A stretch of DNA of 64,000 nt from Nocardia sp. BMG111209 (GTDB lineage Bacteria > Actinomycetota > Actinomycetes > Mycobacteriales > Mycobacteriaceae): assembly GCF_000381925.1 (NCBI RefSeq), contig NZ_KB907307.1, forward strand, positions 62,001 through 126,000. Reading direction: 5' to 3'. Numbering within the stretch: position 1 is the stretch's first letter; every line of letters starts with the position of its first letter. Positions 1-8,166 of the stretch are shown in pieces. The notes under the pieces are model-generated. The model saw only the letters and a list, made by a program, of their open reading frames with translations, did no database searches and was not told the origin of the DNA. The position numbers and the translations under genes are program-made.

Positions 1-186
1 CTTCCGCCCGGGTCTTGTTTCGGCTGAACCGATCGATGATATGTCACGACCATGTTTCGCCGGATCTGCCGCGTTCGGTCCGGGTGGATTTTTGCAGGCT
101 GCCCCGTCGCTTCCGTAAACGCATCGTCCGGTTTGTGCGATTAGTATCTGCAAGCGGCGGACGACGAAGTCGCCCTTAGGTATCCG
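1..186. other. Leading stretch without a recognised gene
   Basis: All three forward frames meet stop codons here, and no readable part resembles a known family. It lies upstream of a LAL-type regulator whose ATPase half is absent, so it may hold a promoter or decayed coding DNA. I cannot tell which. The upstream gene lies outside the window. Confidence 0.4.
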
Positions 187-2361
187 ATGCCGGCCGCGTC
201 AGTTGGCCGGTCGGCTGTGTACGGGGCGGGGGTTATGCCCATGGAACCTGTTGGACAAAATTCGGATTCGGATCGGAGGCCGGAACATACCGGTGGTACG
301 GTCGGTGTTCCACAACGAGCGTGGTCGCAAACGTCGGCCCTCCTGTATTTACGTAGCGGTGGCGCGGCCCGGATGCGGGTCGCACAATTGCTGGCCGTGC
401 TCGACGCACCCACATCGCTGTGGATCCTGGCCCGAATACTGGATGCGGACCGCGCGGCGGTGCGGGCGATCATCGGCGAACTCACCGCATCGAAATTGGT
501 CGCCTACAGCCAGTTCCGGCATCGTGACATCCGGGACGCGGTGCTGCGCGAGATGCCGATCGCGCTGCGGCGGCGGCTGCACCAGCGCAGTGCCGAGGTG
601 TTGTACGACTGTTCGGCGCCGGCCACCCAGGTTGCCGACCATCTGATCGGCGGTGCGGAGGTCCGGGTGTCGTGGGCGGTGTCGGTACTGCGCAACGCGG
701 CGCGGCACGCGATCGCCGACGACGACACCGCCAGTGCCATCGAATATCTCGAACTGGCCTGCCGGGTGGCCGACAACGACGCCGATCGCGGCGTGATGCT
801 GGTGCACCTGGCGGTGATCCGCTGGCGGCTGAGCCCGTCGACGTCGACGCGCAGCTTCGCCCGCCTGGTGACGATGGTGCACAGCGGTGCGATGCCCGCC
901 TCGGGATTGGCCATGACGGCGCGCTATCTGCTGTACTCCGGTCGCGTGGAGGACGCGACCCGGGCCGTGCAGCTGCTCGACGACGCCGCGCTCACCACCG
1001 AGCCACTGGCCATGGTCAATCGGGCCACGCTGCATCAGTGGCTGCGCTGGTTCTATCCCGGCCTGGCCCCCGCGACCACCACCGAGCCGGACATCCGGAC
1101 CGGTTCCGCCGATCAGGATCGGATGCTGCGCCGATGCGGCTGGTACGAGTCCGACACGGCCGTGATGGGACTGCTGTCGGACGTGTTCACCCACGGCGCG
1201 TGCGACCATGCCATCGCGCGGTCCCAGCGGTTGCTGCGGGCGCACCGGCTCGACGACACCACGGTGTGCGCGTTGCTGACCGCACTGGATGTACTGGTGT
1301 ACGCCGACCGGCTGGAATCGGCTGCGTCGTGGTGCGATTCGCTCATGCTCGAGGCCAGTGCCCGGCAGGCCCCGGCCTGGCAGGCGATCTTCGGGATCTG
1401 GCGATCGGCGATGTATCTGCGCTCCGGCGCGGTCGAGGACGCCATCGGGCACGCGGTCACCGCCCTGAGCCGGGTGCGTGGCGACAGCCTGGGCACGTAC
1501 GGCGGGCTGGCGATGGCCTGCCTGATCGAGTCGGCGACCACCGCGGGCAGGCTGCGGGAGGCGGCCACCTATCTGGAAACCGAAGTGCCCGAGACCGTTC
1601 GGGTGTCCCGGGTCGGTCTGCATCACCTGCGCGCGCGTGGCCGGTATCGGCTGGCGGTCGGCGACCTCGACGGCGCCCGTGCGGATTTCCTGACCTGTGG
1701 CGAGCGGATGCGTGACTGGCACATGGACATTCCCGGCCTGATCGCCTGGCGCAACGACCTGGCCGAGGTCGACCTGGCCGCCGGCGACCTGTCCGGCGCT
1801 CGGCACTGGGCCGCCGAGCACCTGTCGTGGATCCGCAGTGCCGCAAAACATTCCAGCGGAGGGGTGTCGTTGCGGCTGATCGCGGCCACCAGTTCGCCCG
1901 CGCAACGGGTCGCACTGCTGCGAAAGTCGGTGCACATCGCGGCATCCGGTGCTCAGCTACTCGAAACCGCCACGGCCCTGGCCGATCTGGCGGACGCCTA
2001 TCACCTGGTCGGTGAGCGGGACCGCGGCCGGACGGCGGCCCGCCGAGCCCTGCGGCTGGCCGAACAGTGCGGTGCCGAGCCGCTGCGGCGCCGGCTGGCC
2101 GGATCGCGGACGACGGTGCTGCACACGGTCTCGGTCAACGAGACTCCGCGTGAGGCGCTGAGCCCGTCCGAGCTGAAGGTGGCCCGCCTGGCCGCCGACG
2201 GCTGCCGCAACCGGGAGATCGCGCGCGAACTCCACATCACCACGAGCACCGTCGAACAGCATCTCACGCGCGTCTACCGCAAGCTCGGGGTGACCCGTCG
2301 CGCCGGGCTGGCCGCGGCGCTCGTCGACGAGCCCGACACCCGGCAGACGGAGGCGGTGTGA
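187..2361 (+). CDS. LuxR-family (LAL-like) transcriptional regulator lacking the ATPase domain
   Basis: This is a DNA-binding transcription factor of about 724 residues. The C-terminal ~60 residues form a LuxR-type helix-turn-helix (LSPSELKVARLAADG, NREIARELHITTSTVEQHLT, YRKLGV). The long middle part is alpha-helical and TPR-like. Residues ~60-150 (LLAVLDAPTSLWILARIL onward) resemble the winged-helix segment that normally follows the AAA/NB-ARC ATPase of LAL regulators. Classical LALs are about 900 residues and begin with a Walker A P-loop. None is visible here, and the same frame is stopped at about position 142, so this is either a naturally short LAL-like regulator or the 3' part of a broken one. 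The start is uncertain: ATG 187, 235 and 241 are all possible. The stop overlaps the next start by 4 bp (GTGA), so the thioesterase is translationally coupled. An adjacent NRPS/PKS or lipid cluster outside the window is possible. Confidence 0.8.
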   Translation: MPAASVGRSAVYGAGVMPMEPVGQNSDSDRRPEHTGGTVGVPQRAWSQTSALLYLRSGGAARMRVAQLLAVLDAPTSLWILARILDADRAAVRAIIGELTASKLVAYSQFRHRDIRDAVLREMPIALRRRLHQRSAEVLYDCSAPATQVADHLIGGAEVRVSWAVSVLRNAARHAIADDDTASAIEYLELACRVADNDADRGVMLVHLAVIRWRLSPSTSTRSFARLVTMVHSGAMPASGLAMTARYLLYSGRVEDATRAVQLLDDAALTTEPLAMVNRATLHQWLRWFYPGLAPATTTEPDIRTGSADQDRMLRRCGWYESDTAVMGLLSDVFTHGACDHAIARSQRLLRAHRLDDTTVCALLTALDVLVYADRLESAASWCDSLMLEASARQAPAWQAIFGIWRSAMYLRSGAVEDAIGHAVTALSRVRGDSLGTYGGLAMACLIESATTAGRLREAATYLETEVPETVRVSRVGLHHLRARGRYRLAVGDLDGARADFLTCGERMRDWHMDIPGLIAWRNDLAEVDLAAGDLSGARHWAAEHLSWIRSAAKHSSGGVSLRLIAATSSPAQRVALLRKSVHIAASGAQLLETATALADLADAYHLVGERDRGRTAARRALRLAEQCGAEPLRRRLAGSRTTVLHTVSVNETPREALSPSELKVARLAADGCRNREIARELHITTSTVEQHLTRVYRKLGVTRRAGLAAALVDEPDTRQTEAV

Positions 2362-3125
2362 TCTCGGCGCCGTGGCTGCGGCGGCTGCCACCGGGCGACG
2401 GGTCGGCCCCCGCCCGCCTGATCTGCTTTCCGCACGCGGGTGGCGCCGCGACCGCCTTCCTGCCGCTGGCCCGGCTGCTGGCACCGCGGGTGGATGTCGT
2501 GGGCGTGCAGAATCCCGGGCGGCAGGAGCGGTACGCCGAACCGCGCCTCGAGTCGATCGAGGCGCTCGCCGACGGTGTGCTACCCAGCGTCCGCGCGGCG
2601 ATCGATCGGCCGACCGTGTTGTTCGGGCACAGCATGGGCGCGGTCCAGGCGTTCGAGGTGGTACGTCGCCTGGAGCGTGAAGGATCTTCCGTCGCAGCAC
2701 TTTTCGTCTCGTCCCGGCGAGCGGCCGGCCACTGGCGAGCCGAGACGGTCCATCGGCGCCCGGATGCCGGCCTGGTGTCCGAGCTACGGTTGCTGGGTGG
2801 TACGGACGGCCGGATCTTCGAGGACGAGGAACTGGCCCGGATGTATCTGCCGGTGGTCCGCAGCGACTACACGGCGGTGGAGACCTATCGGTGCGAACCG
2901 GGCGTCCGGGTGGGTTGCCCGATCGTCGCGGTGACCGGCGACCGCGACCCGCGGGTGCCGGTCACCGAGGTGCGGGAATGGGCCGGGCACACCGCGGCCG
3001 AATTCCGGGCACACGTCTTCACGGGCGGGCACTTCTATCTGACCGACCACGCGGCGGCGGTCGCGGCCCTGGCGGAGGAGGTGCTGACCGCGGCCGGATC
3101 CGGAATCGGCTTCCCGGACAGATAG
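2358..3125 (+). CDS. Type II thioesterase (GrsT/TesA-like alpha/beta hydrolase)
   Basis: This 255-residue stand-alone thioesterase is of the type that removes stalled or mis-primed acyl groups from carrier proteins of NRPS/PKS assembly lines. Visible family features are the early ICFPHAGG oxyanion-hole segment, the VQNPGRQER motif, the nucleophile elbow GHSMGA, and a late Asp/His pair (VTGDRDPRVP, then FTGGHFYL). The length matches the family. The GTG start overlaps the stop of the LuxR-type gene by 4 bp, so the two form an operon. No NRPS/PKS gene lies in the window, so its partner synthase must be elsewhere, possibly just upstream. It is followed by a strong hairpin terminator. Confidence 0.88.
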   Translation: MISAPWLRRLPPGDGSAPARLICFPHAGGAATAFLPLARLLAPRVDVVGVQNPGRQERYAEPRLESIEALADGVLPSVRAAIDRPTVLFGHSMGAVQAFEVVRRLEREGSSVAALFVSSRRAAGHWRAETVHRRPDAGLVSELRLLGGTDGRIFEDEELARMYLPVVRSDYTAVETYRCEPGVRVGCPIVAVTGDRDPRVPVTEVREWAGHTAAEFRAHVFTGGHFYLTDHAAAVAALAEEVLTAAGSGIGFPDR

Positions 3126-3128
3126 TTT

Positions 3129-3170
3129 CGGGCCCGGCCACCGACCTCACCGGGTCGGTGGCCGGGCCCG
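3129..3170. terminator. Bidirectional hairpin between convergent genes
   Basis: A perfect 18-bp GC-rich inverted repeat (left arm 3129-3146, right arm 3153-3170) has a 6-base loop, TCACCG. It starts 3 bases after the thioesterase stop and ends 8 bases before the stop of the convergent GGDEF-EAL gene. No U-tract is present, as is common for actinobacterial terminators. It probably serves both strands. Confidence 0.85.
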
Positions 3171-3178
3171 CCACCGTC

Positions 3179-4942
3179 TCAGTCGGCCGCCGCGGCCGCG
3201 ATGGCCAGCTGTTCGGTCGCCAGGTCGGCCGCCATCGGGCGCTGGAAGAACCACCCCTGCGCGGTGTCACAACCCAATTCGAGCAGTCGATCGGCCTGGT
3301 GCCGGGTCTCCACGCATTCGGCCGTGACCGTGAGGCCCAGCCCGTGGCACAGGTCGATGATCGCCTCCAGGATCAGCAGATCGTTGCGACCGGCGCTGCC
3401 CGCGGTGCGGATGCGCTGGACGAACGGCCCGGCCAGCTTCACCACGTGCAACGGCAGCCGGCCCAGATAGGCGAGATTCGAGTAACCGGTGCCGAAATCG
3501 TCGATCGCGATCCGGACCCCGCTGTCGGCGAGGACGCGCAGCGCCTGCAGCGGCCGGCCGGTGGTGTGCATGAAGGTGCGCTCGGTGAGCTCCAGCTGCA
3601 ATCGCTGCGGCGCGATACCGGTGTCGGTGATCAACTGCTGAACCCGCGGCAGCCAGGCGCGGTCCTCCACCTCGGCGGCGGATACGTTCACGCTCACCAC
3701 CGGTGCGGCCGTACCCAACTGCTCGTGCCAGCGCCGTGCCTGCCGGCAGGCCATCGTCAGCACCTCGGAGCCCAGCGCGCCGATGTGGCCGGAATCCTCC
3801 GCCGGATCGATGAACCGGCCCGGCGGGAGCACCCCCAGATCCGGATGATGCCATCGCACCAGCGCTTCCACGGCCACCGGGACCGCCTGGCGATTGGCGA
3901 GGGTGACGATCGGCTGATATTCGAGGAAGAACTCGCCGCGGGCCACCGCGCCCGGCAGCGCCGAGACGAGATCGAGGCGGGTGTGCTCGCGCTGATGCCG
4001 GTCGGCGTCGTAGACGGCCCAGCGGCCGCGACCCTCGGCCTTGGCCCAGTACAGCGCGGTATCGGCGTTCTGCAGCAACTCCTCGGGGCTGATGAGCCCG
4101 GCGCGTTCGCCGTATACGCCGATCCCGGCGGTCACGGTCAGCCGCTGCCCGTGCACCTCGAACGGTTCGGCCAGTACCCGCAGCACGGTGTCGGCCAGCT
4201 CGGCGAGGTCGGCGGGGCCGCCCGCCCGCGGGACCAGGATCACGAATTCGTCGCCGCCGATGCGGGCGGCCAACCGGCCCGCCACCGCCAGCTCGGCGAA
4301 TCGGAGGGCCACCTGGGCGAGCAATTCGTCGCCGACGGCGTGGCCGAAGGTCTCGTTGACCGATTCGAGCCCGTCGAGGTCGATGTAGCAGAGGCCGACG
4401 CGGGCCTCGGGATCGGCGAAAGCGGTGGCGAGCGCGTCGAAGAACCGGGACCGGTTCGGCAGTTTGGTCAGCGGATCGTGGTGCGCGTGGAACCGCATGC
4501 GCGCCTCGCTGTCGCGCAGGCGTTGCTCGGCCGCGCGCCGGGCCGCGATCTCGGCGGCCCGCACGCTCTCCTGCTCGGCCAGCAGCCAGGCGCGGAATGC
4601 CCGCACATAGCCCGTCCCGAAGGCGCCCAGTACGGCGGCGGCCTCCAACCCCCGCGTGGCGAAGTGCGCCGCCAGCGTGGCGACGCTGAGTCCCAGCACC
4701 TCGTCGCCGACGAAACGGGCCTGCGCGAACTCGGCGCCGATCGCGGCGGCGGCCTGCGAATCGCCCTGGCGCGCGGCGGTATCCAGACCGGTCGCGAGGC
4801 GTGTGAGCAGCTGCGTCACCTCGGCCGGACTCAGCGCGACGACATGGTCGCGCGCACCACCGGCCAGCGCCGCCGCCCAGCGGCGCGCCAGCTCGGCAGT
4901 GTCGCCGGCATCCGTGCCGACCGAGCCGCCGTCCCACGCCAT
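3179..4942 (-). CDS. GGDEF-EAL domain protein (cyclic-di-GMP synthesis/turnover)
   Basis: This 587-residue cytosolic signalling protein makes and/or breaks cyclic di-GMP. The N-terminal ~150 residues are helical, Ala-rich and probably sensory. They lead into a GGDEF domain (HHDPLTKLPNR, then IGGDEFVIL, so the active-site signature is intact). The C-terminal ~250 residues are an EAL domain: EALVRWHHP, SVNVSA, LELTER, DDFGTGYSN, TAECVE and QGWFF are all present. The usual KID motif reads VKLAGPFV, keeping the Lys. Both halves therefore look catalytically competent, though bifunctional proteins often use only one. No membrane segment is evident. It is transcribed alone and converges on the thioesterase. 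The ATG start at 4942 is preceded by an intergenic gap shared with the divergent methyltransferase. Confidence 0.92.
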   Translation of the reverse strand: MAWDGGSVGTDAGDTAELARRWAAALAGGARDHVVALSPAEVTQLLTRLATGLDTAARQGDSQAAAAIGAEFAQARFVGDEVLGLSVATLAAHFATRGLEAAAVLGAFGTGYVRAFRAWLLAEQESVRAAEIAARRAAEQRLRDSEARMRFHAHHDPLTKLPNRSRFFDALATAFADPEARVGLCYIDLDGLESVNETFGHAVGDELLAQVALRFAELAVAGRLAARIGGDEFVILVPRAGGPADLAELADTVLRVLAEPFEVHGQRLTVTAGIGVYGERAGLISPEELLQNADTALYWAKAEGRGRWAVYDADRHQREHTRLDLVSALPGAVARGEFFLEYQPIVTLANRQAVPVAVEALVRWHHPDLGVLPPGRFIDPAEDSGHIGALGSEVLTMACRQARRWHEQLGTAAPVVSVNVSAAEVEDRAWLPRVQQLITDTGIAPQRLQLELTERTFMHTTGRPLQALRVLADSGVRIAIDDFGTGYSNLAYLGRLPLHVVKLAGPFVQRIRTAGSAGRNDLLILEAIIDLCHGLGLTVTAECVETRHQADRLLELGCDTAQGWFFQRPMAADLATEQLAIAAAAAD

Positions 4943-5056
4943 GGACCGATCGTAGCCGGATCGTTACGCGTGTGCTAACTGCAGGATGGTAAGTAATCCT
5001 CGAATACGATTGCCCTGCTTCGGCTTCCGCCGGATCAGGTTGTCAGAGAGGTTGGA

Positions 5057-5866
5057 ATGACCAGACCCAGTTGGGCACCGGAAGGCATCGACCTGGACCG
5101 TCCCAGCGCTTCCCGAGTCTACGATTATTTCGTCGGTGGTATGCACAACTTCGAGATAGATCGTGCACTCGCCCGCCGGATCGAGGCGTTCACACCGAAT
5201 GTCGCCCACACCATGCGCGCCAATCGGGAGTTGCTACGCCGGATCGTGCGGTATCTGGTCGAGGACGCCAACGTCACCCAATTCCTGGATCTCGGATCCG
5301 GGATCCCGACCGTCGGCAATGTGCACGAGGTCGCGCAGGCGCGCAATCCCGAGGTGAACGTCGTCTACGTCGATATCGATCCGGTGGCGGTCGCGCACAG
5401 TCGCGCGCTGCTGGAAGGTGATTCGCGCACGGCGGTGGTGCACGCCGACGCCGCCGACCCGGACGGTGTGCTCGCCGATCCGCTGGTGACCGGCCTGCTG
5501 GATTTCGATCGGCCGATCGCGGTCCTGATGATGGGCGTGCTGCACTTCCTGCCCGACGCCGCCGATCCGGCCGGCGCCGTGGCCCGGCTGCAGGAGGCCG
5601 TGGTGCCGGGCAGCTATCTGGCGATCAGCCACGCCACCGCCGACGGCCAGCCCGAGGAAGTGCTGGCGGCGCAACGATTGTCGGACCGCACCGCCACGGA
5701 GATCGTGCTGCGCTCCAAGGAGGAGATCGGCGGCTATTTCCACAATTGGACGCTGCTGGAGCCGGGTCTGGTCCATCTGCCGTTGTGGCGGCCGGAGCAC
5801 GGCGACGACGTGGGAACGGCGCCGGCGGATTCCGGCGCCTTCGGCGGTCTGGCCCGGAAACGGTGA
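5057..5866 (+). CDS. SAM-dependent methyltransferase (actinobacterial Methyltransf_19 / DUF574 type)
   Basis: This 269-residue protein belongs to an actinobacterial family of predicted S-adenosylmethionine methyltransferases of unknown substrate. Family hallmarks are the opening DLDRPSASRVYDYFVGGMHN, the ANRELLRRIVRYL helix, and the SAM-binding motif FLDLGSGIPTVGNVHEVA followed by VVYVDIDPVAVAHSR. A later segment, FDRPIAVLMMGVLHFLPD, corresponds to the motif IV region. Start ATG 5057 has an AGAGAGG-type ribosome-binding site about 7 bases upstream. It is divergent from the GGDEF-EAL gene. Members often occur in many copies per genome, so this is probably one of several paralogues. Confidence 0.9.
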   Translation: MTRPSWAPEGIDLDRPSASRVYDYFVGGMHNFEIDRALARRIEAFTPNVAHTMRANRELLRRIVRYLVEDANVTQFLDLGSGIPTVGNVHEVAQARNPEVNVVYVDIDPVAVAHSRALLEGDSRTAVVHADAADPDGVLADPLVTGLLDFDRPIAVLMMGVLHFLPDAADPAGAVARLQEAVVPGSYLAISHATADGQPEEVLAAQRLSDRTATEIVLRSKEEIGGYFHNWTLLEPGLVHLPLWRPEHGDDVGTAPADSGAFGGLARKR

Positions 5867-5975
5867 TGATCACCGTAACCGGTGTCGCCGAAGGCTTTTC
5901 ACGCAACGGGTGGACGCCGGGCCGGGGTGCGACTGTATGGTGTGCACGCTGTCTCGCGTAATCGGAAGGATTGTG

Positions 5976-6416
5976 GTGCGTACACCTTTGCTGATGGTTG
6001 TGTTCGGTCTGGCGGTCGCCGCCGGGGGTGCGGGCGCGGTGGCGGTCGCCGACGCGGCGCCGGTGATCCATGCCGCGCCGATCGCGGAGCCGCTGATGGT
6101 GGGCTCCGACGACGACGGGCACGCCGTGACCATGACCGTCGGGCAGGAACTGGCGGTCGCCCTCCCGGACAACCCGTCGACCGGATACCGTTGGCAGCTC
6201 GGCGATCTCGACCAGAACGTGCTGCGGGTCGACGGCGATCCGCAGACGCGCGCGAATCCGGCCGGCGGTTTCGTGCCGGGCGGTCCGGACCAGGCGGTGT
6301 GGACCTTCGCCGCCGAGTCGCCCGGCACCACCACGCTGACCCTCGTGTCGGCGCGGCCGTGGGAACAGAGCGCGCCGAGCGGGCCGCGGTATTCCCTGAC
6401 GGTCACCGTCAAGTAG
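5976..6416 (+). CDS. Secreted chagasin-like (I42 family) peptidase inhibitor
   Basis: This is a protein of about 146 residues with an N-terminal signal sequence (hydrophobic LLMVVFGLAVAAGG, cleavage likely after VADAAP). It is followed by an immunoglobulin-like domain resembling inhibitors of papain-type cysteine proteases. The key loop NPSTGYRW matches the chagasin NPTTGY/F BC loop. It is preceded by MTVGQELAVALPD and followed by the typical LTLVSARPWE and YSLTVTV strands. The start is chosen as GTG 5976 because GGAAGGA lies 5 bases upstream. GTG 5973 and an upstream ATG (5910) are alternatives. The target is probably an extracytoplasmic protease, but nothing nearby identifies it. The following gene is also secreted. 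Confidence 0.82.
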   Translation: MRTPLLMVVFGLAVAAGGAGAVAVADAAPVIHAAPIAEPLMVGSDDDGHAVTMTVGQELAVALPDNPSTGYRWQLGDLDQNVLRVDGDPQTRANPAGGFVPGGPDQAVWTFAAESPGTTTLTLVSARPWEQSAPSGPRYSLTVTVK

Positions 6417-6607
6417 CGAATCGAGCGCGGCCGGGACGCATATATCACGAATAGACGCCCATATCGTCGATTTCGTCCCATTCGTCCCGGCCATCACTCG
6501 AGAATCTGACCAGCAGCAGCTGCGGAAGTCCCTCACAGCGTTTGTCCTCGACACTCGGCCGAATACTCGGCCGGGCTGTCCGGGCATGGACAGAGAGGTC
6601 GGATTTC

Positions 6608-7204
6608 ATGAACAGCATGCGTTCGCTGGCCGGGTTCGCCGGGCCGGCAGTTCTGGCCGGGGTGATGGCGGCCGCGATCCTGGGCGGGACCGTCGCCCGG
6701 GCCGATCCGTTGTGGCCCGGTGGCCCGGACATTCCCGGTGTGCCCGCGCTGATCCCGGGCCCGGCGCCGGAGCCGGGACCACCGGGTGATCCGGAGGGGC
6801 CGATGCCGCCGCCACCGCCACCGCCGCCCTGGTTCGGCGGCCCGCCGGCCGCGGTCACCGCACCCTGCTCCCCGGTGGCCCGGGGCTGTATGCGGTTGTC
6901 CACGAACGAGGCGTGGCTGATGGACAACGGCCGGGTCACCTTCGGGCCCACCCCGATCTCCCACGGGCGGCCGGGCTACGAGACGCCGCCCGGATCGTTC
7001 CCGGTGGCGTTCAAGAAGGAATACCACTGGAGCACGATGCACAACGCCGAGATGTTGTACGCGATCTTCTTCAACGGGGATATCGCGACGCATATCGGCC
7101 CGATCGAGGAGCAGTCGCACGGCTGCATCCGTATGACCCCCGACGGCGCCCAGGCCTTCTTCGACTATCTGAACCCGGGCGACATCATCGAGGTCGTGCC
7201 CTGA
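6608..7204 (+). CDS. Secreted L,D-transpeptidase (YkuD domain)
   Basis: This 198-residue exported enzyme of the YkuD family forms 3-3 peptidoglycan cross-links or acts on related substrates. It has a signal peptide (MRSLAGFAGPAVLAGVMAAA, with cleavage near ARADP), a short Pro-rich linker with a run of eight Pro, and a C-terminal YkuD domain of ~130 residues. The catalytic signature SHGCIRM is present with the upstream His (THIGPIEEQSHG) and the conserved tail NPGDIIEVV. It is shorter than LdtMt1/2-type enzymes and lacks Ig-like domains. ATG 6608 is preferred because AGAGAGG precedes it and the signal peptide then begins properly. An upstream in-frame ATG at 6542 would add 22 unlikely residues. 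Confidence 0.9.
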   Translation: MNSMRSLAGFAGPAVLAGVMAAAILGGTVARADPLWPGGPDIPGVPALIPGPAPEPGPPGDPEGPMPPPPPPPPWFGGPPAAVTAPCSPVARGCMRLSTNEAWLMDNGRVTFGPTPISHGRPGYETPPGSFPVAFKKEYHWSTMHNAEMLYAIFFNGDIATHIGPIEEQSHGCIRMTPDGAQAFFDYLNPGDIIEVVP

Positions 7205-7270
7205 GCCCGACCGGCCGGTAACGTCCGCCGGGGTTGGCGGGCGCGTGCCGGCCGTGCCAGGTTGGCCGGT

Positions 7271-7816
7271 ATGGACGTGATCGACATGCATCGGCGGGCG
7301 GCCGACCAGTTCGGCGCTCACGTCGAGCGGGTCGGCGCCGGCCAGTGGGAACTGCCGACGCCGTGCACGGAATGGGATGTGCGCGCGCTGGTCGACCACG
7401 TCGTCGCCAATCATCGCCGGATGGCCGGACTGTTGCACGGCCGCCCGTTCGAGGCCCTCGACGAGGAACCGGACCGGTCGTGGACGGCGGTGGCGGCGGC
7501 GGTGCGGTCCGGGTTCACACTGCCCGGTGCGCTCGATCGGACCGCGCCGTCGCCGTTCGGCGGTGACGGGCCGATCACCGGCCTGATCTTCATCCTCACC
7601 GCCGATCTCACCACGCACACCTGGGATCTGACGCGGGCGACGGGCGCGGACGAGACGCTGGACGCCGAACTGGTGGCCGCGCTGTTGCCGGGTATCGAAC
7701 GGGCGCAGCCGGTCATGACGGCCAGCGGCAAGTTCGCGCCGCCGGTGCCGGTGCCGGACGCGGCGGGCCCGCAGCAGCGCCTGCTCGGGCTGCTCGGGCG
7801 CCGCATGCGGCCGTAA
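7271..7816 (+). CDS. TIGR03086-family / mycothiol-dependent maleylpyruvate isomerase-like (DinB-like) protein
   Basis: This 181-residue protein is of the DinB-like four-helix-bundle superfamily common in mycothiol-producing actinobacteria. Typical signatures are LPTPCTEWDVRALVDHVV near residue 35, the middle LTTHTWDLTRATG segment, and a C-terminal LLGLLGRRM. Conserved His residues (DHVV, TTHTWD) probably bind a divalent metal. The substrate is unknown. Relatives are assumed to be mycothiol S-transferases or isomerases. ATG 7271 is chosen. TTG 7262 in the same frame is a less likely start. It converges on a degraded hydrolase remnant. Confidence 0.85.
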   Translation: MDVIDMHRRAADQFGAHVERVGAGQWELPTPCTEWDVRALVDHVVANHRRMAGLLHGRPFEALDEEPDRSWTAVAAAVRSGFTLPGALDRTAPSPFGGDGPITGLIFILTADLTTHTWDLTRATGADETLDAELVAALLPGIERAQPVMTASGKFAPPVPVPDAAGPQQRLLGLLGRRMRP

Positions 7817-7828
7817 ACCGGTGCGGGA

Positions 7829-7996
7829 TCAGCTGTTCAGGAATTCGAGCAGTTCGCGCGCGACGATCGCCGGCTGTTCCTCGGGCAGGAAATGGCCGCA
7901 TTCGGGCAGGGCACGGCCGGTGACGTCGTCGGCGTAGGCGCGCCAGATATCCAGTGTGGGAAGCGATCCCAATAGCCCGGCGGCGCCCGGGTTCAT
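7829..7996 (-). pseudogene. Remnant: C-terminal ~50 residues of an alpha/beta hydrolase
   Basis: The minus-strand reading frame ending at 7829 contains a clear alpha/beta-hydrolase C-terminus: DIWRAYADDVTGRALPECGH, then FLPEEQPAIVARELLEFLNS. This includes the catalytic-His segment (ECGHFLPEE) as in haloacetate dehalogenases and epoxide hydrolases. Upstream of about 7996 the frame turns into Arg-rich noise, and only ~115 bp separate it from the permease terminator. The N-terminal ~240 residues, with the nucleophile and oxyanion hole, are therefore gone. I read it as a deletion remnant rather than an intact small gene. The longer frame running to 8833 is a shadow of the permease. Confidence 0.75.
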
Positions 7997-8110
7997 GTGG
8001 TCAGAAGATAGTCCCGATGCGCTACGCCACCGCGCGCGGGCCGTGCGGGTGATCGGCGACGGCGCTCGGCGACGGCCCGACAGCAGCCCGGCGCCTGTCC
8101 GGTACACCAC

Positions 8111-8145
8111 CGGGGCACGGCTCGCGCGTAGCGAGCCGTGCCCCG
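8111..8145 (-). terminator. Hairpin terminator after the permease operon
   Basis: A perfect 15-bp inverted repeat (8111-8125 with 8131-8145) has a 5-base loop, GCGTA. It lies 21 bases beyond the permease stop codon on the minus strand and has no U-tract. It isolates the nitrogen operon from the hydrolase remnant. Confidence 0.85.
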
Positions 8146-8166
8146 GAGTCGTCACCGCGGTATCGG

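Noticed and set aside
349..1935. 528-codon minus-strand open frame opposite the LuxR-type gene
   Set aside because: Arg/Gly/Gln-rich translation with no family resemblance; a GC-driven shadow of the regulator gene.
2891..4978. 695-codon plus-strand open frame opposite the GGDEF-EAL gene
   Set aside because: Low-complexity shadow; the opposite strand has intact GGDEF and EAL motifs.
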